From the NCBI RefSeq assembly GCF_015752285.1, contig NZ_JADOUY010000004.1:310001-374000 (forward strand): a stretch of DNA of 64,000 nt, written 5' to 3'. Numbering within the stretch: position 1 is the stretch's first letter; each line of letters starts with the position of its first letter. Shown here piece by piece: positions 9,399-18,684 of this stretch. The notes below the pieces were generated by a model. That model made no database searches, had not been told where the DNA came from, and saw nothing but the letters and a program-made list of their open reading frames with translations. The translations under genes and the position numbers were made by a program. Source of the stretch: Mycetocola_A sp015752285 (lineage in GTDB: Bacteria > Actinomycetota > Actinomycetes > Actinomycetales > Microbacteriaceae).

Positions 9399-9687
9399 CC
9401 TCGACCCGGTCATCCACGCCCAGGCCCGGCTGCGCATCACCGCTGCACTCGCAACGCTGGAATCCGGCGAGAGCATCTCGTTTCCGCGGCTGCAGGAGAT
9501 CCTCGACATGACCGCGGGCAACCTTTCCACGCATCTCAGCAAGCTGGAGGCGGCCTCATACGTCCTCGTCACCAAGACCCATCAGGGCAAGACACCCGTC
9601 ACCTACCTCGAACTGACCAGGAGTGGTCGACGCGCATTCGAGGACTACACCGAATCACTGCGCGCCCTGCTGGGAGAAGTGTCATGA
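9391..9687 (+). CDS. Winged-helix transcriptional regulator
   Basis: A 98-residue protein from ATG 9391; the open frame extends further upstream but lies inside the membrane-protein gene. The helix-turn-helix is in SFPRLQEILDMTAGNLSTHL, followed by SKLEAASYVLVTK and a wing around GKTPVTYLELTRSGRRAF. This is the short single-domain winged-helix family frequently found beside ABC-2 exporters. It likely binds the palindrome at 8657-8669 and represses the operon. It overlaps the preceding gene by eight bases and the following ATPase gene by four (ATGA). Confidence 0.82.
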   Translation: MADLDPVIHAQARLRITAALATLESGESISFPRLQEILDMTAGNLSTHLSKLEAASYVLVTKTHQGKTPVTYLELTRSGRRAFEDYTESLRALLGEVS

Positions 9688-10601
9688 CCGCACTCGCTCA
9701 CTTCGACCACGTCACCCGCCGGTTCGGTCAGGTCACCGCGCTGAACGACGTGTCGCTTGAGATCGATGCCGGCCGCATCGTCGGCCTCCTCGGCCCGAAC
9801 GGCGCAGGCAAATCGACGTTGCTGTCGCTTCTCCAGGGTCTCCGTCGTCCGACGAGCGGCACGGTCGAACTGTTCGGTGCGAGCCCCTCCGACTACCGCA
9901 CCCGGCGCTTCCTCGGCTCGACGCCGCAGGAGACCGCGCTTCCTCCCACGCTCCGTGTCGGCGAAGTGATCGACTTCGTCGGAAAACATTTCGAGGACCC
10001 GGTACCGACGGCCGCAGTCGCCGATGAGTTCGGGCTGTCGACGATGCTGAGAAAGCAGACAGGGGCGCTCTCCGGAGGGCAGAAACGGCGGCTGAGCGTT
10101 GCGCTGGCTTTCGTCGGCCGGCCGAAGCTCGTCCTCCTCGATGAACCGACCACCGGGCTCGACGTGGATGCCAGACGAACCCTGTGGGATGCCGTTCGAC
10201 GACAGCACGAGCAGGGGGCGACCGTGGTCGTCACCAGCCACTATCTCGACGAGATCGAGGCGCTCGCGGAGCGGGTGGTCGTACTCGGCGGCGGCATCAT
10301 CCTCGCCGACGACGATCTCGGAGCCGTTCTGGACCGTGTCGGGCTGCGGATGTTGCGCCTGCGGACTCCGGATGTCGCGGCAGTGTCGCGCCTGACGAGT
10401 GTCGTCTCCGCCCGGGAGGAAGAAGACGGATCACATACCTTCTTCACTCGGAATGCGGACGCCGCGGTCACCGAGCTGGTGCATTCCGGCATCCCGTTCG
10501 GCGGGCTCGCCGTCCGCGGCGCAAGCCTCGAGGAGGCCTTCCTCACCCTCACCGGCGGTGCCAACGGTGCGCCGGCCGTCGAAGGAAGCAGTCGATCATG
10601 A
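9684..10601 (+). CDS. ABC-2 exporter ATP-binding protein
   Basis: A 305-residue ATPase of the CcmA/DrrA type. Walker A GPNGAGKST is at about 37-45, signature LSGGQKRR at about 129-136, and Walker B LVLLDEPTTGLD at about 149-160, followed by the switch region VVVTSHYLDEIEAL. The C-terminal extension of about 90 residues is typical of exporter ATPases. It would power the permease encoded immediately downstream. The substrate is unknown; relatives export drugs, peptides or lipids. Confidence 0.92.
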   Translation: MTALAHFDHVTRRFGQVTALNDVSLEIDAGRIVGLLGPNGAGKSTLLSLLQGLRRPTSGTVELFGASPSDYRTRRFLGSTPQETALPPTLRVGEVIDFVGKHFEDPVPTAAVADEFGLSTMLRKQTGALSGGQKRRLSVALAFVGRPKLVLLDEPTTGLDVDARRTLWDAVRRQHEQGATVVVTSHYLDEIEALAERVVVLGGGIILADDDLGAVLDRVGLRMLRLRTPDVAAVSRLTSVVSAREEEDGSHTFFTRNADAAVTELVHSGIPFGGLAVRGASLEEAFLTLTGGANGAPAVEGSSRS

Positions 10602-11350
10602 GCGTTCTCCGCCTCGCCGTCGTCCACGCGAAGTACTCCCTCCTCGAGACGATGCGCGTTCCCATCGCCGTGATCGGCTCGCTCGTCTTTCCGGCGCTCG
10701 CCCTGCTGTTCTTCGTCGTGCCGCAGGAGATCGTCGCCGCAAACCCCCTGTTCGCCACCCAGGCGGTGATCTCGCTCAGTGTGTTCGCCGTGATGTCGAA
10801 CTCACTGTTCAGTTTCGGTCTCTCCATCGCCGAAGACCGGGAGAAGCCGTGGGATCCGTACCTGCGCACTCTTCCGGCTCCCGGCATCTCGCGGGTCCTC
10901 TCCTACATTTTCTCGATCGGCCTGATGGGGCTCGTGGCAATCATCCCGGTGATCGTGATCGGCGGGATCTTCACGGCGGCGGAAGCGCCTCCGTGGCGCA
11001 TCCTGTTCGGCTTCGGAGCGCTCGCCGTCTCCGCCCTGCCGTTCATGCTCATCGGAATCGCCGTCGGCTACTCGATGCCGTCGAAGGCTGCCATCGCGGT
11101 GGTCCAGGTAATCATGTTCGGGTTCGCCTTTGCCGGCGGCCTGTTCCTGCCGCCGATCATGTTCGCCCCGTGGCTTGACACCCTCTCGAAATTCTTCCCG
11201 TCCAGGCAGGCTCGCGACGTCGTGATCTGGGCTGTGCAGGGCGGTGAGCTCGAGATCTGGGCCTGGGTCGGCATCCTGATCTGGACCCTCGTCATGCTGG
11301 CGGTCGCACTCGTTCTCTTCAGACGCGACCAGGGTCGTCGATTCCGCTGA
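10598..11350 (+). CDS. ABC-2 type exporter permease
   Basis: A 250-residue membrane protein with about six transmembrane segments, starting at ATG 10598 in an ATGA overlap with the ATPase gene. The open frame continues upstream, but that part is an out-of-frame reading of the ATPase gene. Features of the ABC-2 family include the first segment (VPIAVIGSLVFPALALLFFV) and the conserved late segment with GFAFAGGLFLPPIMFAPW. It forms the transport pore with the ATPase at 9684. Confidence 0.88.
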   Translation: MSVLRLAVVHAKYSLLETMRVPIAVIGSLVFPALALLFFVVPQEIVAANPLFATQAVISLSVFAVMSNSLFSFGLSIAEDREKPWDPYLRTLPAPGISRVLSYIFSIGLMGLVAIIPVIVIGGIFTAAEAPPWRILFGFGALAVSALPFMLIGIAVGYSMPSKAAIAVVQVIMFGFAFAGGLFLPPIMFAPWLDTLSKFFPSRQARDVVIWAVQGGELEIWAWVGILIWTLVMLAVALVLFRRDQGRRFR

Positions 11351-11408
11351 CGGCGAAGCGGAGGCCCCGTCGTTGGGAACACCGGTCACCGAGTGGTTAG
11401 CTGGAACG

Positions 11409-12248
11409 ATGACAACATCGTGGAACGGTCCAGTACTTCCCCTCAACTTTGGCACAACCATCCCGCAGCTCGGCTTCGGCGTCTTCAAGGTTGACCCGGA
11501 CGACACCGAACGCATCGTGACCGATGCTCTCGAGGTGGGCTACCGGCACATCGACACCGCAGCGATCTACGGCAACGAGGAAGGGGTCGGGCGGGCGATC
11601 GCGAAGAGCGGCATCCCGCGCGAGGACCTCTTCATCACCACCAAGCTGTGGAACGCAGACCAGGGCACCCAGTCGGCGTTCGACGCCATCGACCTCAGCC
11701 TGGGCAAACTCCAGCTCGACGCGGTGGATCTCTACCTCATTCACTGGCCGACCCCGCAGCGTGACCTGTACCGCGAGAGCTGGAAGGCACTCCAGCAGAT
11801 CCAGGCCGACGGCAAAGCAACGGCGATCGGTGTCTCGAACTTCCTCGTCGAGCATCTCGAGAATGTCATCGCCGACGGCGGTGTGGTCCCGGCCGTGAAC
11901 CAGATCGAGCTCCACCCCGCCTTGCAGCAGCGTGAGGTTGTCGACTTCTCCCGCGAGCACGGAATCCAGATCGAAGCGTGGGGACCGCTCGGCCAGGGCA
12001 AATACCCGCTGTTCGACGAGACGAGCGTTGCTGGGGCCGCTGCCGCCCACGGCAAGTCGCCTGCACAGGTCGTTCTCCGCTGGCACCTGCAGAACGGCTT
12101 CATCGTGTTCCCGAAGTCGAACAGCCGCGAGCGTATCGCCGAGAACCTCGATCTTTTCGATTTCGAACTGACGGATGCCGAAGTCGCCGCGATCTCCGCG
12201 CTGGAGCGCGACGGTCGGGTCGGCTCGCATCCGAACGACGTCAACTAG
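11409..12248 (+). CDS. Aldo/keto reductase (2,5-diketo-D-gluconate reductase-like, AKR5 group)
   Basis: A 279-residue NADPH-dependent carbonyl reductase. The catalytic tetrad is visible: Asp and Tyr in YRHIDTAAIYGNEEGVGRAI, Lys in TTKLW, and His in LYLIHWP. The C-terminal coenzyme-binding segment FPKSNSRERIAENLDLFDFE is present. ATG 11409 gives the usual family start; in-frame alternatives at 11373 add a non-family leader. It stands alone. The substrate cannot be deduced; these enzymes reduce many aldehydes and ketones. Confidence 0.9.
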   Translation: MTTSWNGPVLPLNFGTTIPQLGFGVFKVDPDDTERIVTDALEVGYRHIDTAAIYGNEEGVGRAIAKSGIPREDLFITTKLWNADQGTQSAFDAIDLSLGKLQLDAVDLYLIHWPTPQRDLYRESWKALQQIQADGKATAIGVSNFLVEHLENVIADGGVVPAVNQIELHPALQQREVVDFSREHGIQIEAWGPLGQGKYPLFDETSVAGAAAAHGKSPAQVVLRWHLQNGFIVFPKSNSRERIAENLDLFDFELTDAEVAAISALERDGRVGSHPNDVN

Positions 12249-12251
12249 CCG

Positions 12252-13082
12252 GTGGAATCGACGACGTCCATGGCGCTGCCCGACGCTTTCGACACGAGCA
12301 CCGAGGACTTCTCGGGTGATTGGGTCAGCTGGCATGACGCGAGGGAACGGCGGACCGGGTCACCGCTCGGCCTCGCATCGCTCGCTGCCACCCACTGGCT
12401 GGCTGCAGCACCCAGCGCCTACGACGGTGTGCCGGGCCTCTGGCACGCAGCCCCTGACGGCATCGTCGGCACCGGTCACGACCTCGACGGACTGACCCTG
12501 CTTCAGGGCGGTCGTCCGCTCGGGGTCATCACAGGCGACGCGGTCACGCTCACCGAGGGGCAGGACATCGAGTGGGGCGATAGACGGTTGCGGTACTTCG
12601 AGCGTGACGGGGCCCTCGCGCTCCGCCTGCTCGACCCGGATGCGCCGACCCGCACGGTTCTGCGAGGGATCGACGCGTTCGAGCCGGACGAGCGGTTCGT
12701 GTTCACGGGACGATTCCGCGCGGCAGAACCTGAGGCCAGCGTCGAGTTCACCACCATCGACGGCCACCGCTCCGACGACACCCCGGCCGGTGTGGTCGAT
12801 ATCGACCTGCCTGACGGCCCGGTGTCGCTCACCGTCACGCGGGAACGCGGGGGACTCCACGCCGTGTTCGCCGACGGAACGAGCGGTGCAGAAAGCTATC
12901 GCTTCCGTTTCCTCGACATGGCTCCTGCCGACGAGAACGGTGCAGTGCTCGTGGATTTCAACCGCGCCTACCTGCCACCGTGCGCCTTCAGCGACTTCTA
13001 CGTCTGCCCGCTTCCTCCCGCTGGCAACAGGTTCGGGTCGCCGATTCGGGCCGGGGAGAAGAACGTTCTCCTCGCCACCTGA
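12252..13082 (+). CDS. DUF1684 domain protein
   Basis: A 276-residue protein from GTG 12252; ATG 12270 is an equally possible start, and neither has a clear ribosome site. The C-terminal segment (VDFNRAYLPPCAFSDFYVCP followed by LPPAGNR, then AGEKN) is the hallmark of the DUF1684 family, a group with no established biochemical role. No signal peptide or transmembrane segment is apparent, so it is probably cytoplasmic. It follows the aldo/keto reductase by three bases and may be co-transcribed with it. Confidence 0.85.
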   Translation: MESTTSMALPDAFDTSTEDFSGDWVSWHDARERRTGSPLGLASLAATHWLAAAPSAYDGVPGLWHAAPDGIVGTGHDLDGLTLLQGGRPLGVITGDAVTLTEGQDIEWGDRRLRYFERDGALALRLLDPDAPTRTVLRGIDAFEPDERFVFTGRFRAAEPEASVEFTTIDGHRSDDTPAGVVDIDLPDGPVSLTVTRERGGLHAVFADGTSGAESYRFRFLDMAPADENGAVLVDFNRAYLPPCAFSDFYVCPLPPAGNRFGSPIRAGEKNVLLAT

Positions 13083-13084
13083 CG

Positions 13085-13119
13085 CATCGGTGCGCATTAC
13101 GTCGTATTGCGCACCGATG
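13085..13119. repeat. Perfect 12-bp inverted repeat, possible terminator
   Basis: CATCGGTGCGCA at 13085-13096 and its exact complement at 13108-13119 enclose an 11-base loop. It lies three bases after the DUF1684 stop and 35 bases before the next gene. No T-run follows, so it would be an atypical (T-less) terminator or an mRNA-stabilising hairpin. Confidence 0.5.
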
Positions 13120-13153
13120 GCGACCGCCGCGTGAAGCGGCGTAGCGTCGCTTC

Positions 13154-13750
13154 ATGGTCGAAATCGCTGGAAACCGTCCCCTCAGGGTCGTCGCCGTCTG
13201 CGGCAGCCTGCACGCCCCGTCGAAGACGAGCGTGCTGGTGTCGGCCATTCTCGACACCATCGCGCAACACCACGACATCACCAGGCACGTCATCGAGCTC
13301 AGTGACATCGGGCCGGAGTTCGCCGGCGCGCTCACCCGCGAGCAGGTGGCTCCGAGCGTGGAGGAGGAGTTGCAGCGGATCGAAGACGCCGACCTTCTCA
13401 TCGTCGCCAGCCCCGTCTACCGGGGGTCGTTCACCGGGCTGTTCAAGCACCTGTTCGACTTCGTCGGGCAGTATTCGCTCGTCGACAAGCCGGTGCTCCT
13501 CGCGGCCACCGGAGGGGGTGAACGCCACGCTCTCATCCTCGAGCACCAGTTCCGGCCGTTGTTCGGCTTCTTCCAGGCGCTCACCCTGCCGATCGGTGTC
13601 TACGCGTCGACGTCTGATTTCACCGAGTACACGCTCACATCGGACACAGTGAAATCGCGGGTGGAACTCGCCGTGCTCCGCGGGCTGCCGTTCGTGCGCA
13701 ATCGTGACCGCGAATCCGACGAGGTCTCCCCGTACGTGGGTGCCTGGTAG
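13154..13750 (+). CDS. NAD(P)H-dependent FMN reductase (MsuE/SsuE-type)
   Basis: A 198-residue flavodoxin-fold reductase. The FMN phosphate loop is VCGSLHAPSKT near the N-terminus, and the second flavin contact is ASPVYRGSFTGLFKHLFDF. Members reduce FMN for two-component monooxygenases, for example those releasing sulfur from organosulfur compounds. No monooxygenase gene is adjacent, so the partner is unknown. Confidence 0.88.
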   Translation: MVEIAGNRPLRVVAVCGSLHAPSKTSVLVSAILDTIAQHHDITRHVIELSDIGPEFAGALTREQVAPSVEEELQRIEDADLLIVASPVYRGSFTGLFKHLFDFVGQYSLVDKPVLLAATGGGERHALILEHQFRPLFGFFQALTLPIGVYASTSDFTEYTLTSDTVKSRVELAVLRGLPFVRNRDRESDEVSPYVGAW

Positions 13751-13779
13751 CAGCCGGGCTGTGAACCTAGGCTGGGAGC

Positions 13780-15609
13780 ATGGTCAACCGCCTCGCAACA
13801 GCCATCAGCCCGTATCTCCGCTCCCACGCCGACAATCCGGTCGACTGGCGGGAATGGGGACCTGGGGCATTCGCCGACGCGGCCGAACGCGACGTCCCCG
13901 TCTTCCTGTCGATCGGCTACTCCACCTGCCACTGGTGCCACGTGATGGCGCGGGAGTCGTTCAGCGATCCCGACATCGCTGCGGTGCTCAACGCCGGTTT
14001 CGTGAGCATCAAAATCGACAGGGAGGAGTACCCGTCCGTCGACGCCAGCTACCTGGCCCAGGCCGCAGCGTTCACCGGACAGCTCGGCTGGCCGTTGAGT
14101 GTGTTCACCACCCCCGGCGGGGTCGCCTTCCACGCGGGCACCTACTTTCCCCCCGAACCGATCCAGGGTCACCCGTCGTTCCGCCAGGTCCTCGATGCCG
14201 TGCAGGACGCCTGGATTCACCGGCGTACCGAAGTCATGCAGAACGCGGCAGCGATCGGTGAAGCGGTTGCGGCATCGATCGTGCCTGACGGCGGAACCCT
14301 GCCAGGCCCCGCCGAACTCGACGCCGCTGTCGCACGGCTCGCCGCGCATGAAGACCTCCAGTACGGCGGACTCGGCGGCGCCCCCAAATTTCCCGTCGCC
14401 CCTGTCCTCGCCTTCCTGCTCGCCACAACAGACGCGCTCGGCACACGCACGCTCGAACGGATGGCCGCGACGCCGCTGCGTGACCCGGTCGAGGGCGGAT
14501 TCTTCCGGTATGCAACGAAACGCGACTGGAGCGACCCCCACTACGAACGGATGCTCTACGACAACGCGCTCCTGCTCGACACCTACACGACAGCGTGGGC
14601 GGACGACGGTACACGGGAATGGGCGCGAGACGCGGCCGACGGTATCGCGGGTTTCCTTCGCTCGGTGATGCAGCTTTCCACCGGCGGCTTCGCCAGTGCT
14701 CAGGATTCCGAGTCGACGATCGACGGCATCCGCTCGGAGGGCGGGTACTACGCGGCGGATGCGGTCGATCGAGAGCTGCTCGAACCGCCGGCGCTCGACG
14801 AGAAAGTGCTCGCAGGCTGGAACGGGCTGGCGATCGCCGCCCTGGCCCGTGCCTCGGTCGTGTTCGACCGGGCGGACTGGCTCGAGTCGGCGCGCTGGGC
14901 AGCCGACTACCTTCTCGAGAACCACATCGACAGGGATGGACGTCTCATTCGTGCCTCTGTGGCTGAACGGCGATCGGCCGCTCGGGCCACACTCGAGGAC
15001 TACGGCATGCTGGCCGATGGCCTCCTCGTGCTCTCCTCGGCGACCGGGGAACCCGCATATGCGATCGCCGGCCGCTCGCTGGTCGACGACATTCTCGCTG
15101 CCGGCGCGGCTGCGGGCGGCTCAGCGGTCTTCACGGAGCCAGGGGGAGGGGACCCGGTGCTTGCCGGTCACGGCCTCACCGTCGCCGGTGACCCGTCTGA
15201 GGGAGCGTATCCGTCGGGGATCAGTGCGAGCGCGCAGGCGGCGTGGCGGCTTCACCTGCTGACCGGCCGTCGCGACTACCTCGACGCGGCACGAACGGCG
15301 CTCGAGCCGCTCGCCGAACTCGCGGTCGCGAACCCGGTCTCATTCGGGGCCGCGCTGACCCTGATGCGCCGGTTGACCAGCGCGTCGGTGCAACTCGTTG
15401 TGGTGAGCCCTGACGACAGTGTGAACGAGGCCCTGCCTGACAGCATCAGACGGAAGCTCACCGACGTGACCGCTGTGGTCACCGAGCAGCAGGCCAGAGA
15501 GTTCGCGTCGGCGGGTTTCGACCTGTTCAGAGGGCGAACGACCCGGAACGGCGCACGAGCGGCTTACCTGTGCGAGGATTTCGTCTGCCAGGTGCCGACG
15601 GAGGTGTGA
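13780..15609 (+). CDS. YyaL/DUF255-type thioredoxin-like and six-hairpin protein
   Basis: A 609-residue protein of the bacterial YyaL / mammalian SPATA20 family. The N-terminal domain begins RLATAISPYLRSHADNPVDW, the family signature, and carries a thioredoxin-like CHWC motif at 50-53 followed by a VSIKIDREEYPSVD segment. The C-terminal 350 residues resemble an (alpha/alpha)6 glycosidase-like barrel (for example GWNGLAIAALARAS). Biochemical function is not established in the family. It is about 75-100 residues shorter than many members, with no visible frameshift. Confidence 0.88.
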   Translation: MVNRLATAISPYLRSHADNPVDWREWGPGAFADAAERDVPVFLSIGYSTCHWCHVMARESFSDPDIAAVLNAGFVSIKIDREEYPSVDASYLAQAAAFTGQLGWPLSVFTTPGGVAFHAGTYFPPEPIQGHPSFRQVLDAVQDAWIHRRTEVMQNAAAIGEAVAASIVPDGGTLPGPAELDAAVARLAAHEDLQYGGLGGAPKFPVAPVLAFLLATTDALGTRTLERMAATPLRDPVEGGFFRYATKRDWSDPHYERMLYDNALLLDTYTTAWADDGTREWARDAADGIAGFLRSVMQLSTGGFASAQDSESTIDGIRSEGGYYAADAVDRELLEPPALDEKVLAGWNGLAIAALARASVVFDRADWLESARWAADYLLENHIDRDGRLIRASVAERRSAARATLEDYGMLADGLLVLSSATGEPAYAIAGRSLVDDILAAGAAAGGSAVFTEPGGGDPVLAGHGLTVAGDPSEGAYPSGISASAQAAWRLHLLTGRRDYLDAARTALEPLAELAVANPVSFGAALTLMRRLTSASVQLVVVSPDDSVNEALPDSIRRKLTDVTAVVTEQQAREFASAGFDLFRGRTTRNGARAAYLCEDFVCQVPTEV

Positions 15610-15612
15610 ACG

Positions 15613-16479
15613 TCAGACGACACGTGGTGCAGACGGGTCTGCGGCCCATTCGTCGAGCGAGCCGTCGTACACCATCACGTTTGGCCGACCGGCGAGCACG
15701 AGGCTCAATGCCGTTGCGGCCGCAGCGACACCTTCGCCGCAGTACGCGATCACGCGCTCGCCATCGGAGACGGCCCGGGGGTAGAGGGCGAGAAGTGCCC
15801 GCGGTTCGAGGAAGGTTCTCGAGCCGCGTTCGACCAGGTGAGCAGCGGGAACGTTGACGCTGCCGGGGAGATGACCCGGGCGTCGATTTGATCCGGTGGT
15901 GCCCCGGAACTCGCCCGGGGGGAGCGCGCAGACGAGCACACCGGGGTCCGATCCGGCAACGATGCGCTCCACCTGCGATTTGTCGGCCCAGATGCCCGGC
16001 TTCTCGGATGCGACGATTCCGCCGATCCGCGCTTCGACCGCGCCGGCGTCGGTGTCGCGCCCCTCGACCAGCCACGCGGTCAGTCCGCCGTCGAGCACCG
16101 CCACGGTCTCGAACCCGAAACCGAGCAGCAGCCACCACAGCCGTGCCGCCCAGACCCCGCCGCCGCTGTCGTAGACGACGACAGCGGTCGATTCCCGGAT
16201 CCCGACGGATGCCGCAGCGCGCTCGACCACGACGGCATCCGGTCGGGTGAACGGATGAGTCCCGTCCGGATCGCTGAACACATCGAGAAGGTCGGCGAAA
16301 ACGGCACCGGGAATGTGGCCGTCGACGAGGTGCCGCTCGCGACCGGAGAGATATTTTCGCGCTCCAGAGCTGTCGCGCATCACGAGCACGGTGGCATCGA
16401 GCACGACGAGGTCGTCCGATCCGAGATGGTCGGCCAGCCATTGCGTCGTCACGGTCGGACCGCTGAGGAGGGGAGGCAT
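15613..16479 (-). CDS. Sulfurtransferase with two rhodanese domains (SseA-like)
   Basis: A 288-residue tandem-rhodanese protein. The N-terminal domain (about 1-140) is the non-catalytic copy; the C-terminal domain holds the active-site loop YCGEGVAA with the sulfur-accepting Cys247. The CGxGV loop resembles 3-mercaptopyruvate sulfurtransferase rather than thiosulfate-specific rhodanese. It would transfer sulfane sulfur to cyanide or thiol acceptors in the cytoplasm. It converges with the YyaL-type gene three bases away. ATG 16479 is preceded on the minus strand by a weak purine stretch. Confidence 0.9.
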   Translation of the reverse strand: MPPLLSGPTVTTQWLADHLGSDDLVVLDATVLVMRDSSGARKYLSGRERHLVDGHIPGAVFADLLDVFSDPDGTHPFTRPDAVVVERAAASVGIRESTAVVVYDSGGGVWAARLWWLLLGFGFETVAVLDGGLTAWLVEGRDTDAGAVEARIGGIVASEKPGIWADKSQVERIVAGSDPGVLVCALPPGEFRGTTGSNRRPGHLPGSVNVPAAHLVERGSRTFLEPRALLALYPRAVSDGERVIAYCGEGVAAAATALSLVLAGRPNVMVYDGSLDEWAADPSAPRVV

Positions 16480-16586
16480 GATGACACGCTACGACCGGGC
16501 GGAAGCACTGCGCCTCTGAACCTGACACACACCGTCACCGGGCGTCATATCGTGTCGGGTTGCCTGACCTGGAGCGCAGTGTCTGC

Positions 16587-17954
16587 TCAGCACTCGATGA
16601 CGTTGACGGCGAGGCCGCCCTCGCTCGTTTCCTTGTACTTGGTCGACATGTCGACCCCGGTCTGGCGCATTGTCTCGATCACGGTGTCCAGGGAGACGAG
16701 ATGGCTGCCGTCGCCGTGCAGCGACAGCCGCGCGGCGCTGACGGCGGTGGATGAGGCGATCGCGTTCCGTTCGATGCATGGCACCTGCACCAGGCCGCCG
16801 ACCGGGTCGCAGGTCAGCCCGAGGTGGTGTTCCATCGCGATCTCGGCGGCGTTCTCGACCTGCCCGGGTGTTCCGCCGAGCACGGCGCAGAGCGCACCGG
16901 CAGCCATCGCGCACGCCGATCCGACCTCGGCCTGGCATCCACCTTCAGCACCGGAGATCGAGGCGTTCGCCTTGAACAGCGAGCCGATCGCTGTCGCGGT
17001 CAGCAGGTAACGGCGGATGCCCTCGGCGGACGCTCCCGGCACGAATCGGAGATAGTACGAACCGACCGCCGGGATGATTCCGGCAGCCCCGTTGGTCGGG
17101 GCTGTGACGACACGGCCGCCCGCAGCGTTCTCCTCGTTGACGGCAAGGGCGAACGAGTGAAGCCACTCGCCGGGGAGTTCCCGGCCGCTCTCGGCTTCGG
17201 CGATCTCGAGATGCTGCCGCACGGCGGCGGCACGCCGTTTCACTCGCAGCCCGCCGGGGAGCTCACCGGAACCGGCGAGTCCGTTCTCGACCGACTCGCT
17301 CATGGCCGCCCAGATGGCGTCGAGTCCGGCGTCGACCTCGGCCGCCGACCTGACCGCTTCCTCGTTGCGTCTCGCGATCTCGTCGATCCGCAGCCCGGAG
17401 CCGGCGCACAACTCGAGAAGCACAGCCGAGCTGGGGAACGGCATCGGGTAGTCCAGCGTCGACCGGGCGGACAGGTCCTCGCCCTCTCTGCGGATGAAGC
17501 CGCCGCCGACGGAGTAGTAGGTCTCGCTGGCGAACGGTGTCGGACCGCCGTCCCACGCCGACAGCGTCATCGCGTTGGGGTGTCCTGGCAGCCGGGTGCG
17601 CGGTTCGAAGCTGACATCCGCCTGCTCGAAAACGATCGGATGCTCGCCGCCGAGCCGCAGAGTCGCACCGGGCGTGAGGCCGGTCCATGCGCTACGCACT
17701 GCAGCGGGGTCGCATGTTTCGGGTTGCATGCCGGCGAGCCCCGCGACGACGGCATCCGGTGTTCCGTGACCGATGCCGGTCGAGCCGAGCGAGCCGTAGA
17801 GCACACACGTGACGCGGACGACCGAATCGAGGGATCCGGCGCCCCTGATCACGTCGACGAACGCACGGGCAGCACGCATCGGACCCACCGTGTGCGAACT
17901 CGACGGACCGATGCCGATCGAGAACAGCTCGAATGCAGAGACGTAGGCCGTCAT
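16587..17954 (-). CDS. sdaA: L-serine ammonia-lyase, iron-sulfur, single chain
   Basis: A 455-residue L-serine dehydratase converting serine to pyruvate and ammonia. The beta domain opens the protein (FELFSIGIGPSSSHTVGPMR) and the alpha domain carries the [4Fe-4S] ligand cysteines in GGCQAEVGSACAMA and LGLTCDPVGG..VPCIERN. ATG 17954 has AGGAGG seven bases upstream on the minus strand and gives the family start; the open frame continues upstream without family similarity. Two hairpins sit just before the ribosome site and may regulate it. Confidence 0.94.
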   Translation of the reverse strand: MTAYVSAFELFSIGIGPSSSHTVGPMRAARAFVDVIRGAGSLDSVVRVTCVLYGSLGSTGIGHGTPDAVVAGLAGMQPETCDPAAVRSAWTGLTPGATLRLGGEHPIVFEQADVSFEPRTRLPGHPNAMTLSAWDGGPTPFASETYYSVGGGFIRREGEDLSARSTLDYPMPFPSSAVLLELCAGSGLRIDEIARRNEEAVRSAAEVDAGLDAIWAAMSESVENGLAGSGELPGGLRVKRRAAAVRQHLEIAEAESGRELPGEWLHSFALAVNEENAAGGRVVTAPTNGAAGIIPAVGSYYLRFVPGASAEGIRRYLLTATAIGSLFKANASISGAEGGCQAEVGSACAMAAGALCAVLGGTPGQVENAAEIAMEHHLGLTCDPVGGLVQVPCIERNAIASSTAVSAARLSLHGDGSHLVSLDTVIETMRQTGVDMSTKYKETSEGGLAVNVIEC

Positions 17955-17973
17955 GTCGCCTCCTCGCGAATCC

Positions 17974-18015
17974 TGCTCCCCGAAGGAGCACCCCGCCACT
18001 CTAAATGCGGCGGGG
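17974..18015 (-). promoter_or_regulatory. Two consecutive hairpins in the sdaA leader
   Basis: Read on the minus strand, a stem of CCCCGCC/GGCGGGG (18015-17991, 11-base loop) is followed at once by TGCTCC/GGAGCA closing a TTCGG loop (17990-17974). They lie 20 to 60 bases upstream of the sdaA start. Hairpins in this position can control translation or attenuate transcription; there is no T-run after them. Function is inferred. Confidence 0.4.
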
Positions 18016-18115
18016 AGAGACGGCGTCACGGGCAGCACGTGTAGGCGGTGCTGCGCAAGAAAACGGTGCAGATTCCGATGAAGCCGGCCGAAAGTTGCGC
18101 GGCCGGGTCGAATCC

Positions 18116-18682
18116 TTAGCGCAGTCCCTTGCGGGAGGTGATCTGGCCGGTGTCGAAGCCGAAGAGGTTGAGCCCGCCGTTAAAACGGGCGTGCTCGACC
18201 TTGATGCAGCGATCCATCACGACGGTGAGCCCCTTCTCCTCGCCGTAGCGGGCAGCCTCTTCGTTCCAGATCCCGAGTTGAACCCAGACCGTCTTCGCAC
18301 CGCTGGCCAGCACGTTCTCGATCACAGACGGTATGTCGCTCGCCTTGCGGAACACGTCGACGATGTCAGGCACCTCGGGAAGCGATGCGAGGTCCGGGTA
18401 TGCCTTCTGACCGAGGATCTCGTCAGCGTTCGGGTTGACGAAGTACACGCGGAAGTCGCTCGACTGCAGCAGGTACGTCCCGACGAAGTAGCTGGAACGG
18501 GCCGGGTTCGGCGAGGCACCGACGATCGCGACCGATTTCGCGTCGCGCAGGATGCGGAGTCTTTCCTTCGCGTCAGGACCCACCCACGTCCGCTGCGATT
18601 TCAGCAGTTTGGCGAGGGGGGAGTCTGCAGGGAGCGAACAGGTGAGGCCGTTCTGCAGCTGGGTGGGAACGAGGTCGGTCAT
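18116..18682 (-). CDS. CoA-binding (YccU-type) Rossmann protein
   Basis: A 188-residue protein with a CoA-binding domain: KSVAIVGASPNPARSSYFVG forms the nucleotide loop, and VDVFRKASDIPSVIENVLAS and KTVWVQLGIWNEEAA follow, as in the succinyl-CoA-synthetase-like CoA_binding_2 family. A conserved MDRCIKVEH motif lies near the end. ATG 18682 has GGAGG about seven bases upstream; ATG 18688 overlaps the metY stop and is also possible. It is translationally coupled to metY. Its role is unknown; context suggests a link with sulfur amino-acid metabolism. Confidence 0.87.
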   Translation of the reverse strand: MTDLVPTQLQNGLTCSLPADSPLAKLLKSQRTWVGPDAKERLRILRDAKSVAIVGASPNPARSSYFVGTYLLQSSDFRVYFVNPNADEILGQKAYPDLASLPEVPDIVDVFRKASDIPSVIENVLASGAKTVWVQLGIWNEEAARYGEEKGLTVVMDRCIKVEHARFNGGLNLFGFDTGQITSRKGLR

Positions 18683-18684
18683 GG

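Noticed and set aside
17960..18115. Glycine-riboswitch-like words (CCGAAGGAGCA, GGGGAGAG) near sdaA
   Set aside because: They lie on the plus strand in the wrong order and with no plus-strand gene downstream; on the sdaA strand the same bases form simple hairpins.
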